From Syntrophaceae bacterium UBA6109 (GTDB lineage Bacteria; Desulfobacterota; Syntrophia; Syntrophales; UBA6109): 64,000 nucleotides of DNA. A program made the translations under genes and the position numbers. Positions 15,874 through 24,432 of this stretch are shown piece after piece. The notes under the pieces were generated by a model. It had not been told where the DNA came from. It worked only from the letters and a program-made list of their open reading frames with translations, and did not search any database. The DNA is taken from the NCBI GenBank assembly GCA_002428445.1, contig DIWJ01000058.1:1-64000 (forward strand). Reading direction: 5' to 3'. Numbering within the stretch: position 1 is the first letter of the stretch; the number at the start of each line of letters is the position of its first letter.

Positions 15874-17184
15874 ATGGCTATCTCAAATGAATCCATCGCC
15901 GCTGTCCGGTCCCGGTTTCTTCCGCCGGGGCATGCCAGCCTGAACCAGGCCTACGTCGAATCCGCCTGCGGCGCTCTGATCCGCGATGTGGACGGGCGGG
16001 AGTACATCGATTTTGCAGGCGGGATCGGCGTCATGAACGTGGGGCATTCACATCCCAAAGTCGTTGCGGCCATAAAAGCTCAGGCGGAGAAATTCACGCA
16101 CACGTGCTTCATGGTGCTTCCTTATGAGCCGGCCGTACTTCTTGCGGAGAAGCTTTGCGCCGCAGCGCCCGTGCCTTCGCCTTCCATGGCCCTCTTCATC
16201 AACTCCGGGGCAGAGGCCGTGGAGAACGCCGTGAAGATCGCCCGTTACGCAACCAGACGCCCGGCGGTCATCGCCTTCGACAACGCCTACCACGGGCGTA
16301 CGCTCCTGACCATGACCCTGACAAGCAAGGTGAAGCCGTACAAGTTCGGGTTCGGTCCCTTCGCGCCGGAAATCTATCGCATCCCCTTTGCCTACTGCTA
16401 CCGCTGTCCCCTCGGACTCTCCTATCCGGCCTGCGACATCGCCTGCGCCGATTGTCTGAAGCAGTCTTTCGTCACCGGGTCCGCTGCGGAAACGACGGCA
16501 GCCGTCATCGCCGAGCCGATCCAGGGTGAAGGCGGGTTCATCACCCCGCCGCCGGAGTATTTTTCGAGGCTTGCAAAAATCTGCCGCGACAACGGCGTCC
16601 TGTTCATTGCCGACGAGATCCAGACAGGCATGGGCCGAACGGGCAGGATGTTCGCGATCGAGCACTGGGGCGTGCAGCCGGACCTCATGACCGTGGCGAA
16701 GAGCCTTGCCGCGGGAATGCCCCTGAGCGCCGTCGTGGGGAAAAAGGAGATCATGGAAACGGTGCATCCCTCCGGATTGGGAGGGACCTACGGCGCAAAT
16801 CCCGTCGCCTGCAGCGCGGGCCTGGCCGTCATGGACATTTTTGCCGAAGAAAAGCTTCTGCAGCGCTCCGAGGCACTGGGACGGAAATTGCTCGATCGTT
16901 TCCTGTCGCTGCAAAAGGAATTCGAGATCATCGGGGATGTGCGCGGCAAAGGCCCGATGCTGGCGCTGGAATTGGTCAGGGACCGGGAGAGCAAGGCGCC
17001 CGCCGCCGACGAAGCGAAGGCCCTCGTCCGCTTTTGCTTCGAACACGGCCTCGTGCTCCTGTCCTGCGGCAATTTCGGCAACGTGATCCGGACGCTCATG
17101 CCGCTCGTGATCACCGACGAACAGCTGGACCGGGGAATCTCCATTCTTGCCGACGGCTTGAAGGCCGTCGGGACGAGGGCGTGA
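15874..17184 (+). CDS. Class III PLP aminotransferase (GABA/beta-amino acid type)
   Basis: This 436-residue enzyme moves an omega-amino group (GABA, beta-alanine or similar) to a 2-oxo acid. Visible hallmarks are NSGAEAVENAVKIAR near residue 107, IQGEGGFITPP near 215, the PLP aspartate in FIADEIQTG near 246, and the Schiff-base lysine in TVAKSLAAGMP near 274. A cysteine-rich insertion at about 173-195 (CYRCPLGLSYPACDIACADC) contains a C-x2-C like the pair that binds a [2Fe-2S] cluster in pig GABA aminotransferase. The start follows TTGGAGTAATCC. It leads a sigma-54-controlled operon with a TRAP transporter and a semialdehyde dehydrogenase, a coherent route for omega- or beta-amino acids. Confidence 0.9.
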   Translation: MAISNESIAAVRSRFLPPGHASLNQAYVESACGALIRDVDGREYIDFAGGIGVMNVGHSHPKVVAAIKAQAEKFTHTCFMVLPYEPAVLLAEKLCAAAPVPSPSMALFINSGAEAVENAVKIARYATRRPAVIAFDNAYHGRTLLTMTLTSKVKPYKFGFGPFAPEIYRIPFAYCYRCPLGLSYPACDIACADCLKQSFVTGSAAETTAAVIAEPIQGEGGFITPPPEYFSRLAKICRDNGVLFIADEIQTGMGRTGRMFAIEHWGVQPDLMTVAKSLAAGMPLSAVVGKKEIMETVHPSGLGGTYGANPVACSAGLAVMDIFAEEKLLQRSEALGRKLLDRFLSLQKEFEIIGDVRGKGPMLALELVRDRESKAPAADEAKALVRFCFEHGLVLLSCGNFGNVIRTLMPLVITDEQLDRGISILADGLKAVGTRA

Positions 17185-17284
17185 ACCGAGAGGGTGCAGG
17201 TCGCCGATCCTTTCCGCTTGTGATCGGATCGGGCGAGGGGATAATAGATCTTTACAGGAAATCCGCTGGAAAAGGAGAAAAAGT

Positions 17285-18322
17285 ATGGTGAGAAAAAGGA
17301 TGAAGTCAAGTTGTGCGGTATGGATCGTAGCGGTCTTTGTCGCCGTTTGTATGGGCGCCGGTCATGCGATGGCGGCGGATCCGGTCATCAAATGGCGCTG
17401 TCAGGCGGCCATCGCGGTTGCCAGTCCCACTTACGCGGAGAGCGTTGTCCGTGTGGCCAATCTCGTGAAGGAACAAACCAACGGAAGATTGATCATCGAG
17501 ACCTATCCCGCCGCCGCCCTACTGCCCAATAACGAGATTTTTCCCGCGGTGAAGAGAGGTATGCTGGAGATGGGGTTTGTCGTTCCTTCCTACTGGAAAA
17601 CGGATATCCCCCTGTCGCAGGTCTGCGCGCTGCCCTACGCCTTCAAGAATTACTGGGAGATCATGTATTTCTACAAGAAGCTCGGCTTTGAGAAGATGCT
17701 TTCCGATCAGATCGCCAAGCACGGCGTCCTCTACTGGACCGACCACGGCCTGCCTGTTGAGATCGTCACGAAGACACCCATTAAGTCTCTGGCCGATTTC
17801 AAGGGGAAAAAGATCCGGACCTACGGCCAGTTCGCGAAATTCTTCAGCGAACTCGGCGCGCAGCCAGTCAGCGCTCCCGGACCGGAAATCTACACCGGAC
17901 TTTCGACAGGCGTTTTCCAGGGCGCACACTGGGCAGCCGCAGTCGGCGCCGACAGCCTCGCCCTGTACGAAGTGTGCAAGTTTCACATGAAGCCGAGCAT
18001 CAGCCTCGGCACGGAAGAGGGTTTCTTCGTCAACAAGAAGGCATTTGACAAGCTCCCCAAGGACATTCAGAACACGTTGAGGGAGATTCTTGACAACCAG
18101 TTCTGGATCCGCACCGCTGAGTACGCCTACCACGAGGAAGAGACACTGGGCAGGGTGCAGAAAAAGCACGGCGTGACGGTTGTCACGCTGCCCGAAGAGG
18201 ACCAGAAAAAGATGGCTCAGATCGCGCAGAAAATCTGGAATGAAGTAGCCAAGGACGGTCCCGAGAATGCAAAAGCCATCGAGATGCTGAAGAATTATCT
18301 GAAATCCATAGGAAGGTTATAG
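17285..18322 (+). CDS. dctP: TRAP transporter periplasmic solute receptor (DctP family)
   Basis: This 345-residue secreted receptor has a signal peptide over residues 1-31 (MVRKRMKSSCAVWIV..., ending AMAAD). The family pattern is clear: KWRCQAAIAVASPTYAESV, then the hallmark region SLADFKGKKIRTYGQF near 170-185, whose arginine normally anchors the substrate carboxylate. It would capture a carboxylate-bearing solute for the DctQM permease. The start has AAAAGGAG. It follows the aminotransferase by 100 bases and precedes dctQ by 171 bases containing two strong stem-loops, an arrangement that usually favours receptor over permease synthesis. The ligand may be the amino acid used by the aminotransferase. 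Confidence 0.93.
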   Translation: MVRKRMKSSCAVWIVAVFVAVCMGAGHAMAADPVIKWRCQAAIAVASPTYAESVVRVANLVKEQTNGRLIIETYPAAALLPNNEIFPAVKRGMLEMGFVVPSYWKTDIPLSQVCALPYAFKNYWEIMYFYKKLGFEKMLSDQIAKHGVLYWTDHGLPVEIVTKTPIKSLADFKGKKIRTYGQFAKFFSELGAQPVSAPGPEIYTGLSTGVFQGAHWAAAVGADSLALYEVCKFHMKPSISLGTEEGFFVNKKAFDKLPKDIQNTLREILDNQFWIRTAEYAYHEEETLGRVQKKHGVTVVTLPEEDQKKMAQIAQKIWNEVAKDGPENAKAIEMLKNYLKSIGRL

Positions 18323-18411
18323 CCCTCGCCGGAAATCGGCGATGGGCAAGGCATTCGCTGATAGATGTCCGTTTGCGTTCCGTTTCCGGTCTCCGTGAAG
18401 GAGGCCGGAAA
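18322..18411 (+). other. Two stem-loops between dctP and dctQ
   Basis: The first, GCCCTCGCCG (18322-18331) with CGGCGA-T-GGGC (18337-18347), begins in the dctP stop codon. The second, TTTCCGGTCTCC (18383-18394) with GGAGGCCGGAAA (18400-18411), is a 12-bp stem with one G-U pair and a GTGAA loop. Neither has a T tract. They likely protect the 3' end of dctP mRNA and lower permease expression. Confidence 0.55.
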
Positions 18412-18493
18412 TGGATGCAGCGGGCGCAGCGGCCGGAGTTTTCACTGTGCCGGCCTTCTCCAGGGTATTACGACGGATTGCAGGGTGAGAGCC

Positions 18494-19033
18494 GTGAAGA
18501 AGATTTTCTCTTGTATCGACTGGATCAACGACCGGGTCGGAAGGCTCTGCTTTCCGTTGATTCTTTTGCTGAGCTTCATCGTCCTTTACGAAATCATGAT
18601 GAGAAGCCTTTTTCATCCTACGCTGTGGACCTATGAAACCACCCAGTATATTTTCATCATTTGCTCGCTGCTCCCGGCCGGACTCCTCCAGAAGGAGAAT
18701 CAGCATATTGACGTGGACATCATAACCTCTCACCTGTCTCAAAAAACGCGTGTGATACTCAAAATCGCGGTCTTTCCTTTTTTCCTTCTCTATATCGGCG
18801 CCATGGCCTATTTCGGATTTGATATCTTCTTCGAGTCGGCGAGAACTCTGGAGACGTCCGGTTCCGCGTGGGATCCCTATACCTTTCCCGTAAAATTCAT
18901 GGTGCCCTTTGGCGCTTTCCTGCTTCTCCTGCAGGGAATCGCAAATCTGGCGCGCGACATTGAAAAGACATTTTTTCTCAAGACGGCCGTCAATGCGTCT
19001 GCAAAATCAAAAGAGGATCTGGGATCCTATTGA
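18494..19033 (+). CDS. dctQ: TRAP transporter small permease (DctQ family)
   Basis: This protein of about 179 residues has four hydrophobic segments (near residues 18-37, 50-68, 89-109 and 134-152). The conserved DctQ region LLQKENQHIDVDIITSHL lies between helices two and three. It forms the membrane part of the TRAP transporter with DctM, driven by an ion gradient. I chose GTG 18494 because AGGGTGAGA stands five bases upstream; GTG 18485 is the alternative. The longer in-frame extension back to 18365 would read through the stem-loop region and is not protein-like. dctM starts 36 bases after its stop. Confidence 0.85.
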   Translation: MKKIFSCIDWINDRVGRLCFPLILLLSFIVLYEIMMRSLFHPTLWTYETTQYIFIICSLLPAGLLQKENQHIDVDIITSHLSQKTRVILKIAVFPFFLLYIGAMAYFGFDIFFESARTLETSGSAWDPYTFPVKFMVPFGAFLLLLQGIANLARDIEKTFFLKTAVNASAKSKEDLGSY

Positions 19034-19069
19034 CCGAATTTTCCTGATGCGGCGAAACGGAGTCGATAC

Positions 19070-20383
19070 ATGGCCATAGAAGTCTGGACGATCCTTATCT
19101 TTGTCTGTCTCTTTTCTTTGATCTTTCTCGGATTGCCGATCAGTTTCGCCCTGGGCGGAACGGGGATGCTCTTCACCCTCATCTTCTGGGGGCCGGAAGC
19201 CCTCTACATGGCGGCGGTTCAGGCATGGGGGGCCAGCGGCCAGTTTGTCCTGGTGGCCATACCGCTTTTCGTTTTCATGGCCATGATCTTGGAGAAATCC
19301 GGGATTGCCGAAAAGATGTACGACATGATGTACATCTGGTTCGGACCCATCCGCGGCGGCCTGGCGATCGGCACAATCATCATTTGCACGATCTTCGCCG
19401 CGATGTGCGGCATCAGCGGGACAGCGACGATTACCATGGCTGCCATCGCCCTGCCTTCCATGCTCAAGCGCGGTTACCATAAGAACCTGGCCATCGGATG
19501 CGTCAATTCGGGCGGCGGCTGGGGCATTCTCATGCCGCCCAGCGTCGATATGGTCATCTATTCCCTCATCGCGGGGGAGTCCGTCGGACGGATGTTCGCC
19601 GGCGGCGTCCTGCCGACGATCCTGCTGCTGACCCTCGACACCGTTTATATCCTGGTCCGCTCCTATTTCCAGCCTTCGATCGCACCGGCGCTGCCCAAGG
19701 CGGAAAGAGGAACCTGGAACGACAAATTCCGGTCGCTCAAAGCGGTTGTCCTCCCGATCGTCATCATCCTGTCCGTTCTTGGTTCCATCCTGACGGGCAT
19801 CGCCTCGCCGACGGAGGCGGCCGCCATCGGCGTTCTGGCCAGTATCCTTGCCGCGCTGAACAAGCTGACTTGGGCGATGATCACGGACGCGGCTGCAAAA
19901 GCCTGCAAGATCTCAGCGATGATCATGTGGGTCATTTTCGGGGCGTATTGCCTGAGCGCCATCTTTCAGGGGATGGGATCCATACAGGTCGTTCAAAACC
20001 TCATGCAGTACATGCCCGGCGGCCGCTGGGGAGTCATGATCTTCTTCCAGGTGATTATCTTCATGTTCGCCATGGTGATGAGCTCCTCCGGCATCATGCT
20101 GATCACCATTCCGATCATGCTTCCCATCGTGAAGGCGCTCGGGTTCGATCCCCTGTGGTTCGGCGTGCTCTTCATCGTGCAGATGGAGATCGGATACATG
20201 ACGCCGCCCTTCGGCTACAACCTCTTCTACATCAAGGCTGTCGCGCCGGAGGGGGTAACCATGGCCGATATTTACAGATCGGTCATTGCGTTCGTCTGCG
20301 TCGAAACGACGGGCTTGATCCTGATGATGATCTACCCGGAGATCATTCTCTGGTTGCCGAACAAATTGCTGCCCCTCGGCTGA
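19070..20383 (+). CDS. dctM: TRAP transporter large permease (DctM family)
   Basis: This 437-residue protein has about eleven or twelve transmembrane segments and the DctM pattern. Landmarks are LIFLGLPISFALGGTG near residues 20-35, MCGISGTATITMAAIALPSML near 112-132, GGGWGILMPPSVDMVIYSLIAGESVGRMFAGG near 145-176, and MTPPFGYNLFYIK near 375. It is the transport channel of the DctPQM system. The ATG follows GGAGTCGATAC. The dctP-dctQ-dctM order is standard and all three lie in the sigma-54 operon. Confidence 0.95.
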   Translation: MAIEVWTILIFVCLFSLIFLGLPISFALGGTGMLFTLIFWGPEALYMAAVQAWGASGQFVLVAIPLFVFMAMILEKSGIAEKMYDMMYIWFGPIRGGLAIGTIIICTIFAAMCGISGTATITMAAIALPSMLKRGYHKNLAIGCVNSGGGWGILMPPSVDMVIYSLIAGESVGRMFAGGVLPTILLLTLDTVYILVRSYFQPSIAPALPKAERGTWNDKFRSLKAVVLPIVIILSVLGSILTGIASPTEAAAIGVLASILAALNKLTWAMITDAAAKACKISAMIMWVIFGAYCLSAIFQGMGSIQVVQNLMQYMPGGRWGVMIFFQVIIFMFAMVMSSSGIMLITIPIMLPIVKALGFDPLWFGVLFIVQMEIGYMTPPFGYNLFYIKAVAPEGVTMADIYRSVIAFVCVETTGLILMMIYPEIILWLPNKLLPLG

Positions 20384-20450
20384 CGATAAGCGTCGATGAG
20401 GGCGGAAATATCCTTAGACAAAGCTCGCAGGGCGAGACAGGAGGGAAGAA

Positions 20451-21626
20451 ATGAGAATCACGATAATGGGAGCGGCAGGTGTGCAGGCGCAGGGCGTCAT
20501 CCGGGATCTTTGCTCGTCGCCGGAGGTCACGGAAGTGGTCCTGGCCGATCTCGAAAAACTGAAGGATGTGCTGGCGTTTCGACAGAAAGAGTGGGGCGAG
20601 GGCAAGGCAAAGGTGCAGTTCACCGATGCGACGAACCCCGAGAGCCTGAAGGCCGCTGTCCGCGGCAGCAAGGTCACGGCCAACTGCATCGGCCACGACT
20701 TCAACCTGCGCGTTATGGACGCGTGCATTGCGGAAGGCTCCCATTATCTCGATATGGGGGGTCTCTTCCACGTCGCCCGGAAGCAGATGCTTCGGGACGC
20801 CGAATGGAAAGCCAAGGGGCTGACCGCTATCCTGGGCATGGGCAGCGCCCCGGGAATCGTCAGCGTCATGGCCGGCTACTGCGCGGCACGCCTCGACAAG
20901 ATTGAATACATCTATCTGCGGGACGGCATCGCCAATTACGCGAAATCCGATTTTCCCATCACGATTCCCTACGCGGCCCAGACGCTCCTGCAGGAATTCA
21001 CGGATCCGGCCTACATCTTTGAAAACGGCGACTGGAAAGAAGTTCAGCCTTTTACCTTGGGCGAGGTGATCGATTTCCCCCAGCCGGTCGGCACGATGAC
21101 GGTCTACCCGACCATTCATTCGGAAGTGGCGACCGTGCCGGTCGCCTTCAAGGCCAAGGGGATTCAGCACATGTCCTTCAAGCTGGGCCTGCCCGCGGAT
21201 TTCGAACAGAAGATGCGGTTCCTGTCGGGGATCGGTTTCGGTTCCACCAAGCCCTTGAAAGTAAAGGGCGCCGAGATTTCGCCGCGGGATTTCTTTGTGG
21301 CCCTCGCGGAGACCTTCCCCAAGCCGACGGGAAAGCCGGCCGACTATAAGTGCCTGCGTGTCGACGCCAAGGGAACGAAAGGCGGCGAGGAAATAGAGAT
21401 CCGGACGGAGATGATGTGCTCCCCCTATGAACCCTGGAACATGAAGACGGGTCCCTTCACGGTAGGTGGCCCTGTGGGGATTACGGCGCGATTGCTCGGT
21501 TCCGGTATCATCACAGAGAGAGGCTGCGTAGGACCGGAGATCGGCGTCCCGCCGGAGAAGTTCTTCGAATATTGCGCGAAGCGCAATCTGCATACCAAGG
21601 TGACGATCACCAGGCCCATCGCATGA
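20451..21626 (+). CDS. Saccharopine dehydrogenase-family NAD(P)-dependent amino acid dehydrogenase
   Basis: This 391-residue protein starts with a Rossmann domain (MRITIMGAAGVQAQGVIRDL, acidic residue after strand two in VVLADLEKL) typical of the saccharopine/lysine dehydrogenase family. A middle segment (GHDFNLRVMDACIAEGSHYLDMGG and ILGMGSAPGI near residues 83-145) is shared by saccharopine reductases and related diamino-acid dehydrogenases. It would reversibly oxidise or reductively form an amine linked to a 2-oxo or semialdehyde group. The ATG follows AGGAGGGAAGAA. It sits between the TRAP permease and an aldehyde dehydrogenase, so it probably acts on the imported amino acid or its derivative. 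The exact reaction is not predictable. Confidence 0.8.
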   Translation: MRITIMGAAGVQAQGVIRDLCSSPEVTEVVLADLEKLKDVLAFRQKEWGEGKAKVQFTDATNPESLKAAVRGSKVTANCIGHDFNLRVMDACIAEGSHYLDMGGLFHVARKQMLRDAEWKAKGLTAILGMGSAPGIVSVMAGYCAARLDKIEYIYLRDGIANYAKSDFPITIPYAAQTLLQEFTDPAYIFENGDWKEVQPFTLGEVIDFPQPVGTMTVYPTIHSEVATVPVAFKAKGIQHMSFKLGLPADFEQKMRFLSGIGFGSTKPLKVKGAEISPRDFFVALAETFPKPTGKPADYKCLRVDAKGTKGGEEIEIRTEMMCSPYEPWNMKTGPFTVGGPVGITARLLGSGIITERGCVGPEIGVPPEKFFEYCAKRNLHTKVTITRPIA

Positions 21627-21673
21627 GCATGCTCAGGATGTGCGGGGATACGGTTCGACGGTAGTTTGTTCAG

Positions 21674-21704
21674 CGGCCCGCCGGAGTTTATTTCCGGCGG
21701 GCCG
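21674..21704 (+). terminator. Strong hairpin after the saccharopine-dehydrogenase-like gene
   Basis: CGGCCCGCCGGA and TCCGGCGGGCCG form a perfect 12-bp stem with a 7-base loop, about 50 bases past the stop. No T tract follows, so partial termination or mRNA processing before the semialdehyde dehydrogenase gene is as likely as full termination. Confidence 0.6.
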
Positions 21705-21763
21705 TGTGGTATTGAAACAGAAATTCACTTTTTGGGGACGAAAGTTCGACAAGGAGAGGACCG

Positions 21764-23284
21764 ATGGGCGGGATGCGCAGGCTGAAGTACTGTGTGAACA
21801 ACGAGTGGAAGGAATCGGCGACGAAGAAGTACATGCCGGTGACGGATTCGAGCACGGGAGCGGTGATGGCGGAAGCGCCGTGCTGCACGGTGGAAGAAGT
21901 GGAGAGCGCGGTGGCGGCGGCGAGGGCAGCGTTTCCGGGCTGGTCGTCGACGCCGGTGCAGAACCGTACGGCGGTGATGTTCCGTTTCCGGGCGCTTCTG
22001 GAGGAGCACCTGGAGGAATTGACGCTGTCGGTATCGAAGGAACTGGGGAAAAACCTCGACGAGGCGCGCGGGGATATTCTCAAGAGCATCGAAGTGGTGG
22101 AACTGGCCTGCGGGGCGCCGATCCTGATGCAGGGGGACGCGCTGATGAACGTGTCCACCGGACACGACACGGTGATGTACCGGGAGCCGGTCGGGGTATT
22201 TGCCGGGATCGTGCCTTTCAATTTTCCGTCCATGATTCCGTTCGGGTGGATGATTCCCCTGTGCATTACGCTGGGGAACACTTTTATTTTAAAGTCTGCG
22301 AGCCTGACGCCCATGACCTCGATGCGAGTGCTGGAGCTTCTGATCGAGGCGGGGATGCCGCCGGGGGTGGTGAACCTGGTGACGTGCAGCCGGAACGAGG
22401 CGGAGCTGCTGTTGAAGCATCCGGATGTTCGGGGGATCTCGTACGTGGGATCGACGTCGGTGGGTCTGCACATCTATTCGACGGCGGCGGCGCACGGGAA
22501 GAGGGTTCAGGCTCTCTGCGAGGCAAAGAACCATGCGCTGGTCCTGCGCGATGCAGCCTTGGAACGCTCCGCGATCGGGATCATCAACTCGACGTTCGGT
22601 TGTGCGGGGATGCGCTGCATGGCGCTGCCGTCCCTGTGCGTGGAGGAGGTGTGCGCAGACGAATTTGTAGGCTATCTGATCAAGTATGCCAAGCTGCGGA
22701 AGGTGGGATGCGCCTACGATCCGGCGACGGAGCTGGGTCCGGTCGTGTCGGCGGAGCACAAGCAGTCGGTGATCAACTGGATCAACAAGGGCGTCGAGGA
22801 AGGGGCCAAGCTGGTTCTGGACGGCCGGGGTATCGTGGTGCCGGGATTCGAGAACGGCTACTTCATCGGGCCGACGATCTTCGATCACGTGAAGCCGGGG
22901 ATGAGTGTCGGGGACTGCGAGATCTTCGGACCCGTGACGACGGTCAAGCGCGTGAAGGATTTCGAGGATGGGCTGGCGCTCATGAACGCCAACCGGTTCG
23001 CCAACGGGTCGGCCATCTTCACGCAGAACGGTTACTATGCCCGCGAATTCACCCGGCGGACGCACGCGGGCATGGTCGGCGTGAACGTGGGGATTCCGGT
23101 GCCGATTTCCTATTTCCCCTTTGCCGGTCACAAGGACTCGTTCTTCGGGGACCTGCACGTGATGGGCCGGGACGGGGTAGCCTTCTACACGGAATCGAAG
23201 TGCGTGACGACCCGCTGGTTCGGCGAAGAGGAGAAGAAGGAAAAGAAGATCAGCACCTGGGAGGGAACGATTACCAGAAAGTAA
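21764..23284 (+). CDS. mmsA: CoA-acylating (methyl)malonate-semialdehyde dehydrogenase
   Basis: This 506-residue aldehyde dehydrogenase is of the methylmalonate-semialdehyde type, which converts malonate or methylmalonate semialdehyde to acetyl- or propionyl-CoA with loss of CO2. The catalytic cysteine is in FGCAGMRCMA near residue 284. The glycine-rich NAD site FVGS-type is VRGISYVGSTSVG, and VPFNFPSMIPFGWMIPLCI near residue 152 is characteristic of MmsA. AAGGAGAGG precedes the ATG. With the aminotransferase and TRAP system it would complete beta-alanine or 3-aminoisobutyrate breakdown. The first two-thirds of the gene favour G-ending codons (GCG, GTG, GGG) more than its neighbours, hinting at separate ancestry. 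Confidence 0.87.
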   Translation: MGGMRRLKYCVNNEWKESATKKYMPVTDSSTGAVMAEAPCCTVEEVESAVAAARAAFPGWSSTPVQNRTAVMFRFRALLEEHLEELTLSVSKELGKNLDEARGDILKSIEVVELACGAPILMQGDALMNVSTGHDTVMYREPVGVFAGIVPFNFPSMIPFGWMIPLCITLGNTFILKSASLTPMTSMRVLELLIEAGMPPGVVNLVTCSRNEAELLLKHPDVRGISYVGSTSVGLHIYSTAAAHGKRVQALCEAKNHALVLRDAALERSAIGIINSTFGCAGMRCMALPSLCVEEVCADEFVGYLIKYAKLRKVGCAYDPATELGPVVSAEHKQSVINWINKGVEEGAKLVLDGRGIVVPGFENGYFIGPTIFDHVKPGMSVGDCEIFGPVTTVKRVKDFEDGLALMNANRFANGSAIFTQNGYYAREFTRRTHAGMVGVNVGIPVPISYFPFAGHKDSFFGDLHVMGRDGVAFYTESKCVTTRWFGEEEKKEKKISTWEGTITRK

Positions 23285-23340
23285 CGGAAGAACCGAGCGC
23301 TTCCGGGTCCGTCTCTGGAACACGGGATCTGGCCCGGTCG

Positions 23341-23369
23341 AAGGGCGGCCCTTTGCGGCCGCCCTTTTT
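23341..23369 (+). terminator. Terminator after mmsA
   Basis: AAGGGCGGCC (23341-23350), loop CTTTGC, then GGCCGCCCTT (23357-23366) followed by TTTC form a classic stem with a T run, 57 bases after the mmsA stop and just before the end of the convergent kinase gene. Confidence 0.8.
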
Positions 23370-23371
23370 CG

Positions 23372-24283
23372 TCACCGGCGATCGTAGCCGTTCCGTTCCA
23401 TATCCGCGGACGTCGGGATGCCCGTGCGTCCTCCCGGATACAGGCTGACGCGCGATGCGGACCAGGCGCCGAAATCCAGGCTTCGTTCCGGGGTCCATTT
23501 TTTCAGGCAGCCGTAGATGAAGCCGGCATGGAAGACGTCTCCGCAGCCCGTCGTGTCCACGGCCGGAACGGGATAGGCAGGTCCCTCGATGAAACGCCCC
23601 TCGGTCAGGGCCACGTATCCCCTCGCGCCGAGCGTCACGCCGACGACGCGGGGCCCCATCGCGGCGAGCCTTCGGCAGGCCTCCTGCGGCCTGTCCCCGC
23701 CGGCCAGATCCTGCGCGAAGGTTTCCGCGGCGATGAAATAATCAGCCAGTCCCGCCAGTTCGAGCATGCCCTCGTGAAGCGTCCCCGCGTCGACCGATAC
23801 GGGGACTCCCGCCTTCCTCGCCTCCCGGGCTGCGGCAATCGCCGTCTCGATGAAGAGGCCGTCCGTATGGAAGATCCGGGTGGAGCGCAACCTGGCCAGA
23901 TCAACTTCATCGATCCGCGGCGGCGCCCCCGTGGGGCGCTGCCAGAAGATCGTGCGCCTCGCCTTTCTCGGTTCGGCGGCGATGAATGCAAATTGAGACA
24001 TGCAGCCTTCCCGGACGACCAATCCGCCCGTATCGACGCCTTCGGAATCCAGGGATTCCCGGATTCTGCGTCCGAAATCGTCATCCCCGATCACGCCGCA
24101 GAAGGAGCAGGAGCATCCCCAGCGCGCCAGGGCGACAAGCGCCGTCGCCACGGGTCCTCCGCCCTGGATTGTCAGCCCCAGGACCTCATGCTTCATGTCG
24201 GGTTCGGGATCGTGGTCGAGGAGGCCGATGTGGTCCAGCGCGCACTTGCCCAGTCCGAAAACGTCGATTCCGTCTGACGCCAT
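23372..24283 (-). CDS. PfkB/ribokinase-family carbohydrate or nucleoside kinase
   Basis: This 303-residue kinase phosphorylates a sugar or nucleoside with ATP. The N-terminal family motif appears as GGGPVATALVALARWG near residues 35-50. The C-terminal signature is VDTTGCGDVFHAGFIYGCL near 240-258, where the aspartate in GCGD is the catalytic base and GCG replaces the commoner GAG. The start ATG 24283 follows GGAGGCATCT. It is convergent with mmsA and divergent from yhbY, so it appears to be a single-gene unit. The substrate is unknown. Confidence 0.88.
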   Translation of the reverse strand: MASDGIDVFGLGKCALDHIGLLDHDPEPDMKHEVLGLTIQGGGPVATALVALARWGCSCSFCGVIGDDDFGRRIRESLDSEGVDTGGLVVREGCMSQFAFIAAEPRKARRTIFWQRPTGAPPRIDEVDLARLRSTRIFHTDGLFIETAIAAAREARKAGVPVSVDAGTLHEGMLELAGLADYFIAAETFAQDLAGGDRPQEACRRLAAMGPRVVGVTLGARGYVALTEGRFIEGPAYPVPAVDTTGCGDVFHAGFIYGCLKKWTPERSLDFGAWSASRVSLYPGGRTGIPTSADMERNGYDRR

Positions 24284-24432
24284 AGATGCCTCCTCCCGGG
24301 AGGATGGCCGAAAGCGTACAGGCGGCTTCCGGACCTGTCAAGAACCTGTTCGTAGCCGGCCGGCCATGATTTCCTGTGCCGGAGACGAAGTTTCCCGTTG
24401 AGTTCTGCGGGCCGTGCCGCTATGATGGCGCC

